Positions 47,381 to 60,023 of a DNA stretch of 64,000 nt are shown here, piece by piece. Each line of letters begins with the position of its first letter. Within the stretch, counting starts at the first letter, position 1. The translations under genes and the position numbers were made by a program. The stretch is taken from assembly GCF_030867095.1 (NCBI RefSeq), contig NC_081832.1, positions 61,241,444-61,305,443 on the forward strand, in the 5' to 3' direction. The DNA is from Alligator mississippiensis (lineage: Eukaryota > Chordata > Crocodylia > Alligatoridae). Under the pieces are notes generated by a model that searched no databases, was not told the origin of the DNA, and worked only from the letters and a program-made list of their open reading frames with translations.

Positions 47381-50300
47381 TTCAGTCCCTGCCAAAGGGA
47401 GCCTTTGAGCATCGCCCTTTGAGGAGACCCACACTCCCTTTTAAAGCTGCTATTGCTAGTCCCTGACTCCAGGATAAATGTAGCCTTTTTTTTTTACACA
47501 AAACTATACATGAAACAAAGGATTTCTTTTCACCTGAGATTTGAGTCAGCCAAGGCTTGTGGAGCTGACTGTGCACATTGGTAAATAATGCATTGAATTC
47601 ATGTAAGTAGGATGGCATCTCTGCATATTTATAGGTGAAACAGTTTAACATTAACCATGCATATGCAATTGTTTTTGTTCATAAAAGTAGCTCTGACGAA
47701 TTTAGGTTTTTAGATAAGTGTAAGAATTAATTTTATTAATATTTTATGCAAAATCATAGTCACCTTGTGTGAATATATAAAAATGCATTCTGTTTTGTCC
47801 TACTGAATGCTGATTGTAGTGAGCCCTTTACCAAAAGAAAATGCTTTCCTATAGAACGACTCAAGAGTGCAGCTGTTCTGTACTGTTTAGGGAGCTGTAG
47901 CCTACCAATTTAACACAGATTAATAAAGACAGCACATAATCTAATGGAAATCTGAAGTTTGAAAGCTGCTGTGGCTTTAAGGATATTTATTTTAATGTTA
48001 TTGTCTCTTCCTAGAAGAAGACAACAACTTTCTTGTATACTTCACTGATGTGATATTACTATTTTTTAGGCTAATCTATTGATTTTTTTCTGTCTCAAGT
48101 TAATAACTAGTTCTATCTTTAGACAATGTAGTTCTTAAAATCGGATAATGTAATTTTGCTCTGTGAAGCCCCATTTACCTATGTGTTGCTATATAGGTAA
48201 TAAAAACAGTAATTGCATGCTTTGTAAAGCTCACAAAGAAGTACAGCTCAGAAATAACTAGTTTTGAATTAGAATCACTTTGAAGTTTCAAATGTTCATT
48301 CATTTATGGAAGGCCTCTATGAGAGGATTTTTGACAACCATCTAGCCCTGCAAATTACCTTAGTTCTGATGTGGGAGATCAGACAGAAATAAATGTGGAG
48401 AATATACCCAAACATTCCCCTGCCAAAACATTTGAATCCAGAGTTCATGTTTTCATTCCCCTCTTGTGCTACTAGTTCTTGTCATCCTGCATTATGCATT
48501 AATAACAAACACGAGGAATTCTCATAACTTTCCAGCAGGAGATGGATGAATCCAAGGTAATGATGCTAATTGATAGCAAATACAAGATTATTTACAACCT
48601 TATTGTATTCTGTGGTAAACCTTATTAGATAAGTGAGAATGGAAGCAAGTCCTGTCTGCTGACTACAAAAACCTAATTATTAGAAATGTTTTTTTCCTTC
48701 TCAGATAGCTTGTTGCTTCTCTTTCTGCAAAAGCTAAATAGCAAAAAAATAGTGACTGTAAACCTGGCGGTGCAGACTATCGTCCAGAGAGCACATATTG
48801 GATTTCATTACTATATCCTGTATGTCTGGCCATCTCTTGTATACAGTACATCATGAAATATTGTATAAGACATTTTAAATTATCCTTAGCACCTTTCCTT
48901 TTGTAGCAGAGTACATCCTCTCTTCTGTTTGCATGCTCTCATGAGCTTGTAGTAGCATGGCATTTCTTATTTTGAGTGTGCTATCCATGTCAGTTTGATT
49001 TTTCTCAGTGGTTCATAGTCTCCAATATTCTCTGTTAGAATAGTGTTGTCTATCATAATCACCCTTTCTTTGACTCCAGTAATTTGCTTTTAAACTTACT
49101 TGGATTACAATAATTGCAATGGATAGTAATTTCCAACTACTTTCTAGTATCTACTAAGGTTTTTCACTGGCCAACTTGAACATAATTTTTATAAGCATGT
49201 AGGGTTGCCTCAGAACTACTGGAAGTTATTCGGTGATCTTTCCGGTACTTAAACAGATCTTCCAGTCTTCCTTTTCAGGCGTTCTCTATATCCTATGCAT
49301 TAAAATCAAAACAAACTGGGAGCAGAGCTCTGATTCCAAGTTCAACCCCTGATGATTTAATGTCATTTCAGTCCAAGATGATTGTCCATGTCATACCTCC
49401 TTCACCAACACCTGGAACTCTTCAACTACCAAGTTTGTACTTAAATGTCAGATTTACCATTTTAAGGTACCCTTCCGTCATGAAAATCTGCCATTTTGAA
49501 GTTCTGTGTGCACAGTCCAGTTAATAAACATTGAAATACTTGTAGCTTCATGTTCCTTGTGGTGTCTGGATGTTTGAATAACCTGAAGATTCAATAGAAA
49601 GTTATACTGATTTACTAATGTTGAGGATAACTTTCCTTTGAAATTATTCTAATAAGGGGATTTCCACTGTTTGCATTACTGCACCACCTAGTTGTGGACC
49701 AAAAACCCCATGCACTGTACACACACAAAACTGAAAGGTAGCCTCTTTCTTAGAGACTGTTGCCTTTACATTTCACCAGACCTCAGGAAGCACATCACTT
49801 ATACAGGCACTCGGAGGAAAACATTCATACAGAATAAGCTCTGCAGAGTCTTGCTTTCTGACTGAGAGAAGAGCCTGTAGAGATTGATACTGCCATGCCA
49901 TAATCTGTTAACATTTTTCATTTTAAACTAAAAGAATATGAAATAGGTGATCCAGTTGGGTTTCTGTCCCTAAATCATTGTTGTGTCAAGACTCTGTACT
50001 AGAATGCCTTAGTCAATAGGTATCATTGGAGAAGACTAGCATCCACTCTTGGGAGATGGCTGAGAGATTATTTCACAGAAAAAAGCTTGACATTTGAGGA
50101 GTGTAGGGAATACATTATCCCATCATTATACATTCAACGTGCAGTCTTTGTGCAGCCGCAGGTGGTCTACACAGTTGCATGCACACAGAGCTGCCGTGTT
50201 CAGCTCACAGCGACAGAAATGTTTTTCAGAAATTACAGGGGCATAGTTCTAAGAAAAATGGGAGCAGCAGGTTTTCCTGAGATACTCGTATAAAAAAAGG

Positions 50301-51328
50301 ATACAAAACAAGCTGGAAGCATGTAGAAATCATTTCTATTACTGATTTAAATGACCATAAAACAGTAATTATATCATGAAATACTGGCTTGAAAAATAAG
50401 GGGAGAATGATTTAAATGCTTTGCTTAAACTCCTAGAAACACAGAATACAAGTTGGATTTCTTCCTCCTAAAGAATAAGAGCTGAGGATGTGTAAGATAT
50501 AAACAGGCATTTATGCTGAACAATTGTCATCAGTTTTTCATAAGGTATTAGTGGATCTTTATATGACACTCTAACTAAATCATTAAAGGTAATGCCTAGC
50601 AGGTTTATCAGGTAAAATTCCTGCTTCAGACTTTTAATTAACTGATGAGCTTAAGTAGCTGAAGCACACTATTAGCTGCATTTAGTTAATTGGTTAATGC
50701 AAGACCTGATCCTCACCAGTAAATGTCATGAAGGGATAAACCCTAGATGGGTTGTTAGCTGAAGTTACAGGACATTACTTCATTACTTGCTATTGTAAAA
50801 GCAGCTTTCAGACTTGAGTTTTGTTATGCATTCTGTCATAGAATTTGTAACCATTTAATGTTGGAAATTTTAGTGGTTCCACAATGATTTTTTTGTGCTA
50901 AAGCATCACATTTCTTAAGTTCAGTAATTGAAAGAATCTCTATTTTGAGATTTACAACATATCAATGTACGTTTGTCTAGTGTAAGTTCCATAGTTTCAT
51001 GGAAAGTTACCAAGATTTTGGTAACAAAGTACATTCCAGAGTCCTCCTTGAAACCACCTGGCTACTGAAGCTAGTACAGAATGCTCTTATTAAGCAATTT
51101 CACACTAGAAACGTTTCATTAGTAATCTGGGGCCTGCTTGGTGAGGGGGCTTTCCAGCTAGAATTCAAAGCATTAGGGGTGACCTGTAAAGACTTGGACA
51201 CTTTTGGAACTACTTATTAAATAGATTTATCCCACTATGCTGCCACAGTTTTGATCATAAGAGGTATACAGACTGGAGTCCCTTAGCTACAAGAAACAGC
51301 TGTCAGCAACACATTCTCTCTGAGTGTG
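47381..51328 (+). other. UBTD2: Intron 1, about 4 kb unique-looking
   Basis: AT-rich; no named repeat, exon or RNA gene seen. Short frames such as 47382-47651 (minus) carry no known motif. Confidence 0.5.
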
Positions 51329-51417
51329 TTGCTAGACTTTTGGCAGACAAGGTTCTTTGGGTAAATCTGATATCTTTTATTAGACCAACTCAAATAGTTG
51401 GATAAATTCTTCTTTGC

Positions 51418-51449
51418 AAGCTTTCGGGTACAAATACCCTTCATCAGGC
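51418..51449 (-). ncRNA. Hammerhead-ribozyme-like core in a Penelope-like repeat
   Basis: On the minus strand the order is CTGATGA (51447-51441), a hairpin GGGTA-tttg-TACCC, then GAAA (51425-51422) and GC. This is the invariant core of a hammerhead: CUGANGA, stem II, GAAA. Penelope-like elements are known to carry minimal hammerheads with very short stem III. I could not confirm stem I, stem III or the cleavage triplet, so activity is unproven. Confidence 0.55.
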
Positions 51450-51566
51450 TAAGGAAGCATCTGCAGTTGGTCTGTGCTCTACAGACCAGCTGCAGATGCT
51501 TCCTTAGGGTATTTGTATGCAGGGTGTTTGTACCCGAAAGATTGCAAAGAAGGATTTTTCCTACTA

Positions 51567-51933
51567 TAGTAAAAGCTCCATTAACCAGCACCTTACAAGC
51601 TGGCATGCTCTATTAACCGGCATGCCGGCTTATAAGGTACAGTGAAACCGGAAGTGCCCACCATGGCACTTCGGGTTTCTCTGAGCCCCCACAGCTTGGG
51701 GCAAAGCAGCCTGCGCTGCAGAGTCCCCACAGCCTGGGGCATAGCAGACTGCGCGAGTCCCGCCTCCTTGTCCCACAGGACCCGTGGAAGGGTTGGCAAT
51801 GCCCTGGATGCAGCAGGAGAATTGGCAGCCCAAAAAAGCAAGGATGCCTCTTCGGGCCTCTCAATTAAGTGGCATATTTTGTTATCCAGCGTCCCCCATT
51901 CCCAGGGGATGCTGGATAACAGATCTTTTACTG
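51567..51933. mobile_element. Tigger-like (pogo) element nested in the Penelope-like arm
   Basis: Left end 'tagtaaaagctccattaacc' and right end 'gctggataacagatctttta' with 'ctg' are inverted repeats (CAGTAAAAG..TTATCCAGC style). The Penelope-like sequence continues on both sides. The TA duplication is visible only on the left (tactaTAgt) and decayed on the right. Confidence 0.65.
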
Positions 51934-52001
51934 TTTTTGAGTTGGTCTAACAAAAGATATCAGATTTACCCAAAGAACTTTGGCTGCCTATGCCCTTAGA
52001 C

Positions 52002-52188
52002 CAGGGGCAGGCAATTATTTTGGGCAGAGGGCCGCTTACTGAGTTTTGGCAAGCCATTGAGGGCCGCATGACAGGCAGCCAGGGGCAGATGAATATTAAT
52101 TTTCTAAATTTTGGGGGGGCACTGCAGGCCAGATAGAATGGCCTGGCAGGCCTCATCCAGCCTGCAGGCTGCCTATTGCCCACCTCTG
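52002..52188. mobile_element. hAT MITE nested in the Penelope-like right arm
   Basis: Ends 'caggggcaggcaattatttt' and 'ggctgcctattgcccacctctg'-type; both flanks are CCTTAGAC (51994-52001, 52189-52196), which together restore the arm sequence 'cccttagaccaacatggc'. Same family as inner hAT 2 at 40955. Confidence 0.88.
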
Positions 52189-53254
52189 CCTTAGACCAAC
52201 ATGGCTACAAATTGAAATTTGCTAGACTTTGGAATTCAAACTCCCCATCTTTACTCTTAATCTTGGCTTTCCTCTGACCTTGTAGTAAAAGGGGGCTGAA
52301 GATTGCAGAAGTTTGGGTTTACTTTTTTGGTTTTGATTACTGAAGTTCCAGTCTTCAGATTTAAAAGTTGATGCATGCATGCATTACGTTTTACTGGTGT
52401 CTTTATTGTATACCGGCTTCCAGAATAACTACCTTCATTGCATACACTGTGGAAGAGGAAAGGCAACTGCTGAAGAAAAAATACTCCACTAAATGCACAT
52501 AGCTTAATTTCTAACTGAGAACATTGTGTTTTGTTTTTAAAATGGAATTGGTGCTGAGTATTAAACTTACTTGGTGTGTGGCAAAATATAGACCAGATAT
52601 ATAACAGATGTTCCCATCTGTCATTTAATTGAATTCTGAGGATTCCTGCTGACCTTCTTCTGTGTGTTTGAGGCTCCAAAGTAGCTGGTCTCTCTGACTA
52701 TTATGCTACTCTAATTTTGGGTCAACATAAAAGCACAGCTTTCTTGAGATTTCTAATTAATTTTATTTTCATCTCGCTGAAAGCGTACAGAATTGATGGT
52801 TAGCATGTCCATGCAGGGAAATGCATCTTAAAATGCAAGTTTATATTGGGATATACATCATATTTCAGCTTACAGTAAATGCCAGTTATTTTTTCTGTTA
52901 AATCCTTTTGCTTGTAGCTCTCAAAAATAATTGTTGTGCAACACTTTAAAGAAAAAAAAGAGGTGCCTGTAACAACAGACAGAAAAATCCTAGACTAGGA
53001 TGAACATTCATTTGCAACAGGAAGTGGTCTGATTCCTGACTTCAAATCTGCACTGTATAAACTAGCAGATGAGGCAAGTTTTATGCTGTTGGCTTTGAAC
53101 AGCAAGCAGGCAGTAGCATGATCAAAATAAGCCAGCATACAATTTACCAGTCAGTGTAACTCCATACCCTGCTCTGCCATCTGAGGTACCTAATGTTTTG
53201 CAGTTACCTGAATCTATGAGAAGATATAAAAAGCTTTTAGGTTTGTTTGGGGGT

Positions 53255-53288
53255 TTGTTTTTGTTTTGTTTTGTTTTGTTTTGTTTTG
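53255..53288. repeat. (GTTTT)n microsatellite
   Basis: Five to six near-perfect GTTTT units. The Phe/Cys-rich and Lys/Gln-rich frames across it are artefacts. Confidence 0.9.
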
Positions 53289-53539
53289 AAACAGTGTTCT
53301 TGGTGAAGTTGCTGAATTGCACGTTTCCTGACAACAAGAAACTGAAAGCATTAGATAGTTTTTGTGTAAACTGTATGTAAGGTTCCCCTTAAATTCCCAA
53401 AGAGGTTACAAGATATACTGAATGAATTGTGCTGTGTCTGGTAATGTTTTTTATGAGGGAACCTGCAATAATCAAGACTAAATATAAACCTTCTCTCCAG
53501 CAATGAGAAACGGTATATGTGGTTTTCAGTGTAACTCAA

Positions 53540-55585
53540 AGCCCCAGTACAGGCATTCAAAAAGCCCGAGCCCAAACTGATTCAAGCTTTCCAGGTTAGT
53601 CTACCCTGCGTAGATTGAACCAACAAGCAAGTGAATAGACATTCACTTTTGATTCCGGAAATGTAGGCACATGCCTATAGTGCCTCAGGCTAGAAACTGG
53701 GGGAGGAGCTAGAGCAGGCATCCCTTCCCTTCAGGCTGGAGGGAAGCTGAGCTGAGGGTGGGCTTAGCTGGGCCCTGGCACACTGAGTATGACTGGGGAG
53801 GGGTTTAAAACCCTACCCTAGCCCACCCTGGCCTGCAGGGACCCCAGCCGGGATCTGCCCAGCTTTTTGCCCCTGCTCGTGGTTCAGCATGGCCTGGGAC
53901 ACCCTAAAGCCCCGCTCCCAGCCAGGAGGTAATCCTGCTGTGCCTCCTCAGCTGCCAGAAGTGGGATTTTGCTTGGAGCAGCTCAGGAGCAACGGCCAGA
54001 TCAGGAGGGGAGCAAAATGGCCCCAGGCCGAGGTGGGTTCATGCATAGAGAGATCGCAGCGGCTCCATCCTGGACATAAGCCCCACTGAGCAGAGGGATC
54101 CCACCTATGGGGGCAGGGAAGGGGCAAGAGTGTGTCCGCACTAGCCTGGGGTATTGCCAACCATACAGCTGGGGGAGAAGCTCCTACCCAGCGGCCCCTT
54201 CTGCCTGCTGGAGCGCTGCACCCAGACCAGCCACAGGCCCCACAGTACTGTGCACAGCACGGGCTCGCCCCCTCTGCCCTGATCGCTATTACCTGTGTCC
54301 CCCCAGGCTGCCAGGCACTGAGCTGGGTGCACCTTGCTCACTTGACAGTGGAAGCACAGCATAGCCCCATGTCCCAGGTGCGGGGCAGTACCCCAACAAT
54401 TTTCCTGCTGCCGCTGCCACTATCAGTCCACCTGGCAGCCAACTGGAGTTTCACATGGGCAGCAACTACCGGTACAACCAAGGTAGGTCCCTCTGACGGT
54501 GGCCAGTGATGGGAAAGCAGTAGGAGTAGTGCCCAACGCCTGACACCTGGTACACCACACTGTGCTGCACTGCTGCTACCAGGTAGGGGAAGAGTAAGCA
54601 AGGCGCACCCGGTGGCCAGGGGAACTCAGGTAATAGCACTCAGGGCTGAGGAGGCTAGCCCGTGCCATGCATGCCAGTCTCCAGTGGATAGAAAGGGCCA
54701 CCAGGCAGGAGCTGCTCCCCCAGCTGCATGCGCAGCTTGGCTTGGCTCTGTTGCAGACTAGCAGAGACGCACTTTCCCACCCCACCACCATCTGGGTCCC
54801 TCTGCTCAGCAGGGCTCATGTCTAGGATGGAGCCACCGCTGTGGCAGTCTCTGTGCAGGTCGCCACCTGGGCTTGGGGCAATTTCACTCCCCTCCTTCAC
54901 CCAGTTCTGGCATTTGCTCCTGGGCTGCCACAAGCAAAACCCCAGCCCCAGTGGCTGGGAAGGTGCAGTGGGATCACCCCTGGCTGGGGTGGGGGGGGGG
55001 GCTGTTTCAGGGGGTCCCAGGCTGAACTGAGCCACAAGCAGGGGGGGAAAAGCTGGGCTGACCCCAGCTGGGGTCCCTGTTGGTGGGAGAGGGGAGGCAG
55101 GGGGGTTTAATCCCTCTCTGCCTGAACCTGCTGTCCCACACCCCGACCCTCTCCATTCCGGTGGGGAAAAGTCTGGCAGAGGCTGTTCTGCCCGTGCTGG
55201 GCAGACTGGGCTGCATCCACAGCACACCCATCCCCTTTTCAGCCAGCCATCACTGCTCCAGCTAGAGAACAGAGGGGCAGGGCCAACCCTGCTCTGTTCC
55301 AGCAGACAGCACAGCACAGCCCAGCCCAGGCCTGCAAAGCATGCTGGGATGCTGGAGGACTGTGATTTAACTTGAACTAGGAGGGGGTGTGGGACAGAAG
55401 TTCCATATCGCAGTTTGACTTAAATCAGTTAAGTCTGAATGATACTGCATTCAACCAGGTTTATCTTAAACTAGATTCAGCATTTTGAAACTGGTTTATG
55501 TGTATCAAACTTATGTTCTGTTACAGGTTTAAAACAGTTTCTGATCATTTAAACTGGTTTATGTGCAAGTTCTGTCCCTAGCCAA
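53540..55585. mobile_element. Large palindromic DNA transposon, probably hAT-like
   Basis: About 2 kb of GC-rich sequence is mirrored around 54447: CTGAGCAGAGGGA (54086-54098) is perfectly inverted at 54797-54809, and AGCTGGGGGAG (54168-54178) at 54715-54725. The right terminal block (55355-55585) has 'aaaccagtt'-type repeats in both orientations and ends 'caagttctgtccctag', typical of a crocodilian hAT family; the left end near 53540-53600 ('aaactgattcaagctttcc') is less sure. No transposase and no clear target duplication. Confidence 0.6.
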
Positions 55586-58500
55586 AGAGAATGTTCTATG
55601 TTGGTCGTTTCAGAAAAGCATGGGCTTGACATGGACCTCCAAGACTGTTGTTTAAAGATGTTAAGTGATTCAAGGGAAGGTTCTGTGCAATTCTTACTCT
55701 GTTTTAATACAAGAATTCTTGCAAAGGTCTGGGCAGCTTTGGTTTTGTTTGCTTTTTCAGTGTCAGTCTAGGATTTGTATAGATCCCAGTTGCCACAATA
55801 TGAGCACTTTTGTAGATAGTATTAAACAGCACTCTACTGAAAATGCCTGTCTTTGCTAACACTTGCATCACAGCACTAGTGAAGCTGCAGTTTTATACCA
55901 GTAACAAATCTTGAAAAAGGTGCATCTAAAATGGCTGCTATTGCAGCACATGTGTATACACTAGCGGGGGGCATCAGGCAGTTTATGAAAAGCTTGCTCT
56001 GGTTCCTCTATTACTGATATATGCTTCAGAGCTTCTTCATCAATATCTTCCCCATTGTGGCTCAGAACATTCCTGATTCATTTACAGCAGTATGTAAACC
56101 AAGAAGTAAAAGCCTTGATACCTTAATTCCCACAAGACATTCACTCTTAACTGTTGCAATCTCTCAAGAGAAATGACTTGAGTTTTGTATTGTATGATCA
56201 GTGGGGAAGATTAGAACATATCTACTCTCTTATTCATTACATGGTCAGTTGGGAGGCAGCCAAGCCAGGGGGCCTTAAAAATACTCCTAATGTTCTCTTA
56301 AGCATAACTTTACAAATTTAATAATAGAAATGCTAGAATTAACATTGGGAAATACAGCGCCAAGAGGGAATCTGTTAGAGCCAATTGGCTTTTGAGCTCA
56401 CTTCCTTGAAATGCTGTTCAAGTGATGGGATGATGAATTGTGCCTTTGATTTTTACAAATGGAATTGGTCTGTCCTATAAATACTTATTCAAGGCATTTG
56501 TAAAATTTGTATTCTTTAGCCTTCAGTATTGCAGTGCTCATCCTTGTGAAGTCTTGGAGTCCCAATTATCATCCTTATTTAAAAAACAAAAAACTAAAAA
56601 CTGGATAGTTATACTGTAGAGACTGGTGTTTTTCTATGTTATGGCTCACTAAATTGCTTTCTTACAGGAGGTGGTTTTGGAGCAGTTGTTTGTGACATCT
56701 AAGCTGTTGAACAGTCTCTCTGCACCTTTATTTCTTGCTATGGAATTGATATTACCTTCTTCAAATACAAGTCTGCTCTTCATAAGCAACTCTTCACGCT
56801 ATGCTCCTTGCTTTTTCTTTGACAAAACCTCGCAAAGAGGCTGTTGGTGGAGGTGCAAACCAATGACAGTTTCCTCTCCTTGCCACATCACATTTCTTCC
56901 CCCTCCTCTTCCCTTGTGCTTTATATCTCATGATGCAAAGGAAGCCTTTCAGCTGATTTCACAGTGATTTAGTGCTTTGTATGTAGCAGGGAATGAGGGA
57001 GATACTTTTTTGGCTTCTAGCTGTCCTTAGCTGCTAATAATTAACAGTGGAAATTACATTTTATTCACCAGTTAGAAGCCCCTTGCTACCTTCCCTCCTT
57101 GCACTTCCATAGCAGTGCCTGTTCAGCATTGTCCATCAGTTCTGAGAAAGGTGAGCAGCTGTCTTTCTGGCAAACACAGTACTGTTTGTGTGGCTGGCTG
57201 ACAGCATAAAGATGGCATGGATGATTGATTCCCTCTTCTGCAGGGACTGTGTACATCATTTAACACCAGCACATGTAGTGTCTGCCAGTCTAGTCATATA
57301 GGAGTTCAAGCCTTGTTTCAAGTGCATTTCAAGTCCATTGTCTTCCACTGGCTCTTCAGCCTTTCACCTGCTTTTTAAAAAATGATTGTTGGTATTGATT
57401 GAGGTGTTTTTAGTTGCAGGTTACCCTTTGTTAGAATTATGGCTCTGAGGTCATAAACAGCAAATAAATTAGTGAATATCATTTATACATATACAGATGA
57501 ATATTGCCTCCAACTGTGGTAAAGAGTACCCCAGGATAACACCCCCTTCCTCCTTGCTCCCATTCTCTGCTCACCAGATGTCGGAAAAACACGTAATGTA
57601 GTTGCTATTAGAGTTGCCGTGGGCATATGCCAAAGACAAGCAAAGAGTAGTTGTCTGATATGTTGTGTGCATGGAGCAAGAACAGATGGTTTGGGCTGTC
57701 ATGGCGGCACCCCATAGCATGGGCAAAGGCAGTATGGACAGACATGTCTTGAAACATTTTACCAGATGACTTCCTTTCCAAGGCTGGTCATTTTCACAGT
57801 GCATCTCATCATGTGGCTTATGACTTCATAGCATGAATTTTCATTCTATTAGTCTTAAATGTCATTATAAATTAATGGAAACAGTCACTTAAGCTGCCAT
57901 CCAGAAACACCTTTTCATCTTCTGTGTTCTGGCCCCCACTCTCCTACTCCTCGTTCGCTCTCTCCTAAATAAAACAAAATCAGAAACCCCTAAATCTGGA
58001 GCTTCTAACCTCACATGCTGACTATTCTATGAGTCTATGTGGCATTTGAAATGCTCCTGAATTTTCTCAATAGAAAGTCTCTTGCATCTTATGTATCTTT
58101 TCTCCTCCCAGGCAACCTGTGGAAGAGGGCACCACTTTGGGTCCCATAGGATCTCCCTGAGTACATCACAGGTTTGAACTCCACATGGTAACTCTAAGCA
58201 CCTAGTGAAACTAAAATATGAATAAAAGGGAAACTTTCAAGTGCAACAGTTAAAACAGTTAATGTTGGAAGGATTTCATTAGTGTCCATGCACCATCCAA
58301 AATATGATACTTTTGCAAAAAAATCAGTGTCTTAAAATGCAGCGAATGTTGCAGTTTTAAATATAAATAGCTGAGGGCTTCAGCAATCCCTGTGCCTCTT
58401 TGCAATCCTTCACCACTTGCTTTGCCCTTAGATAGTGAAGTTGTCAACCTGATATAGACAACATTTTCCATTTCTCTTAGTCTTCTATATAAGATTTGAC

Positions 58501-58967
58501 TAGTGGGCTATGGTTTCCGTTTTTTCTTCTCCCGCTGCAACCAATGTGACATAATTTATTTATTAGCAGGGTTGGACCAGAGGAAAAGATAAGAAAATGA
58601 TCAATTCATAATGCAGTACCAAATTATACAAGTTTATGTAAGGGAAAAATTGGACACAAATCAGCTTAAAATAAGAGTTATTTGCTAAAACCAAATGACA
58701 TTCAACAACAAAGAAAAACATTTGAGATTTATGATTTTTAAATTTCTACAAGAAATCAATGGTCAGTTCTTTTCACAGTTGTTTTGCACTCAAAATACTT
58801 GTAAAAATAACTGATCAACTTAAAAGCAAGAGAATTGTGTATTCAAACATTATTTATATTTGTTATTGTTGAGTATCTGTTTAAAGACATAGTCTGTTCT
58901 CACCAATCCCTCTTTTTTGCACTAATAGTCTGCTGTCTTTCAAGTTAACAGTGTTAGGAAAATGCAG
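55586..58967 (+). other. UBTD2: Intron 1, about 3.4 kb unique-looking
   Basis: No exon, RNA gene or named repeat seen. Confidence 0.5.
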
Positions 58968-58969
58968 TA

Positions 58970-59777
58970 CAGGTTTTCCTCGATTTTATGCAGGTTCTTT
59001 ATGTGCGAATTCACTCTTACGCGATGAGCATATTTAGACCCACCGTTCGTTATATGCGAGGTAAATTCACTCTTATGCGATCAGCATAGATGCCCCCCTG
59101 CCCAAGCAGGTAAGTCTGGGGGGGGAGGAGAAAGGGCTGTGGCCCCACTCACCCCAACCCCAGCTGCAGTGGCCCCGGGAGCGGCTGGTGCCAGCTGCCT
59201 GCAGCCGCTGCAATGAACTGTGCTCTGCCTATCCCCCCATGCCTGGGCTCACCCCAGCTCCTGGGCTGTGCCATGCCATGGAGCAGGCAGCTGGTGTTGG
59301 CTGCTCCCGGGGCTGCTCCAGCATGGGTTGGGATGAATGAGGACAGGCGGAGTCCCGGGAGGTGTGGGGAGCAGCACTCACCCTGCCCCGGCTGCAGTGG
59401 CCCCAAGAGCAGCCGACACTAGCTGCCTGCACCAGGGCATGGTGCAGCCCAGGAGCAGACGTGAGTGGGGATAGGTGGAGTACAGTGCAGCCCAGCGGCT
59501 GCAGGCAGCTGGCATCGGCCACTCCCGGGGCCACTGTAGCCAGAGTTGGGGTGAGTGCCGCTCTGTTCACTTTGCTTTGCTGCTTTGTGCAGCCCCAGGA
59601 GTAGCACCCCTCCCCCCGCCCCTTCGCTAGTCCCAGCCTCACTCCCTCCCTCCCTCTCTCACTGCCATGGGAACCTATTCCTATTTGTTACATAGTAAAG
59701 TAGATCTGCTTTATGCAAATTCGATTTATGCACCATTCTCTGGGAACATATGTACAGCATAAATTGAGGGAAACCTG
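58970..59777. mobile_element. Tigger-like (pogo) transposon
   Basis: Ends 'caggttttcctcgattttat' and 'ataaattgagggaaacctg' are inverted repeats flanked by TA on both sides (58968-58969, 59778-59779). Sub-terminal 'ttatgcgatcagcat' and 'gattttatgca' motifs recur. The middle (59100-59660) is GC-rich and internally repetitive; its frames, including 137 and 85 codons on the minus strand, are not genes. Related to the element at 17901. Confidence 0.87.
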
Positions 59778-60023
59778 TACTTGCTATCCGATATATAATT
59801 GTTTTATAAAGCTTAAGCAAACCTGATGTGCTACATCCTATTTACCTCCGTCCTCCATTGCTTTCAGTGTCAGCAAGCTCCCCTGCCATGAAAGTCAGTC
59901 TTATAAGCAAGCTGTATTTCACTTCTTCCATACAGTTTGATGGACCTCATTGAACCCTGTCCTTTCTTCCTTCAAAGCATTGCAATGCCGTTCATCCTTC
60001 CCATTCCAGCTGCTGAGAATAGT

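Larger units (their letters stand above)
51344..52218. mobile_element. Penelope-like inverted dimer with target duplication
   Basis: The left arm runs from 'cagacaaggttctttgggta' through 'ttagaccaactcaaatagtt' to 'ctaaggaagc'. A near-perfect palindrome joins it (gcatctgcag...ctgcagatgc, centre about 51479) to an inverted right arm, which ends 'ccaacatggctacaaattg'. The flanks TTGCTAGACTTTTGG (51329-51343) and TTGCTAGACTTTGG (52219-52232) look like a 14-15-base target duplication. The right arm is interrupted by a Tigger (51567-51933) and a hAT (52002-52188). There is no open reverse transcriptase; this is the terminal part only. The Penelope assignment rests on the hammerhead-like core and inverted layout. 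Confidence 0.65.

Noticed and set aside
54655-55317. 220-codon minus-strand frame
   Set aside because: Pro/Ser/Gly-rich translation of one arm of a palindromic transposon; no domain.
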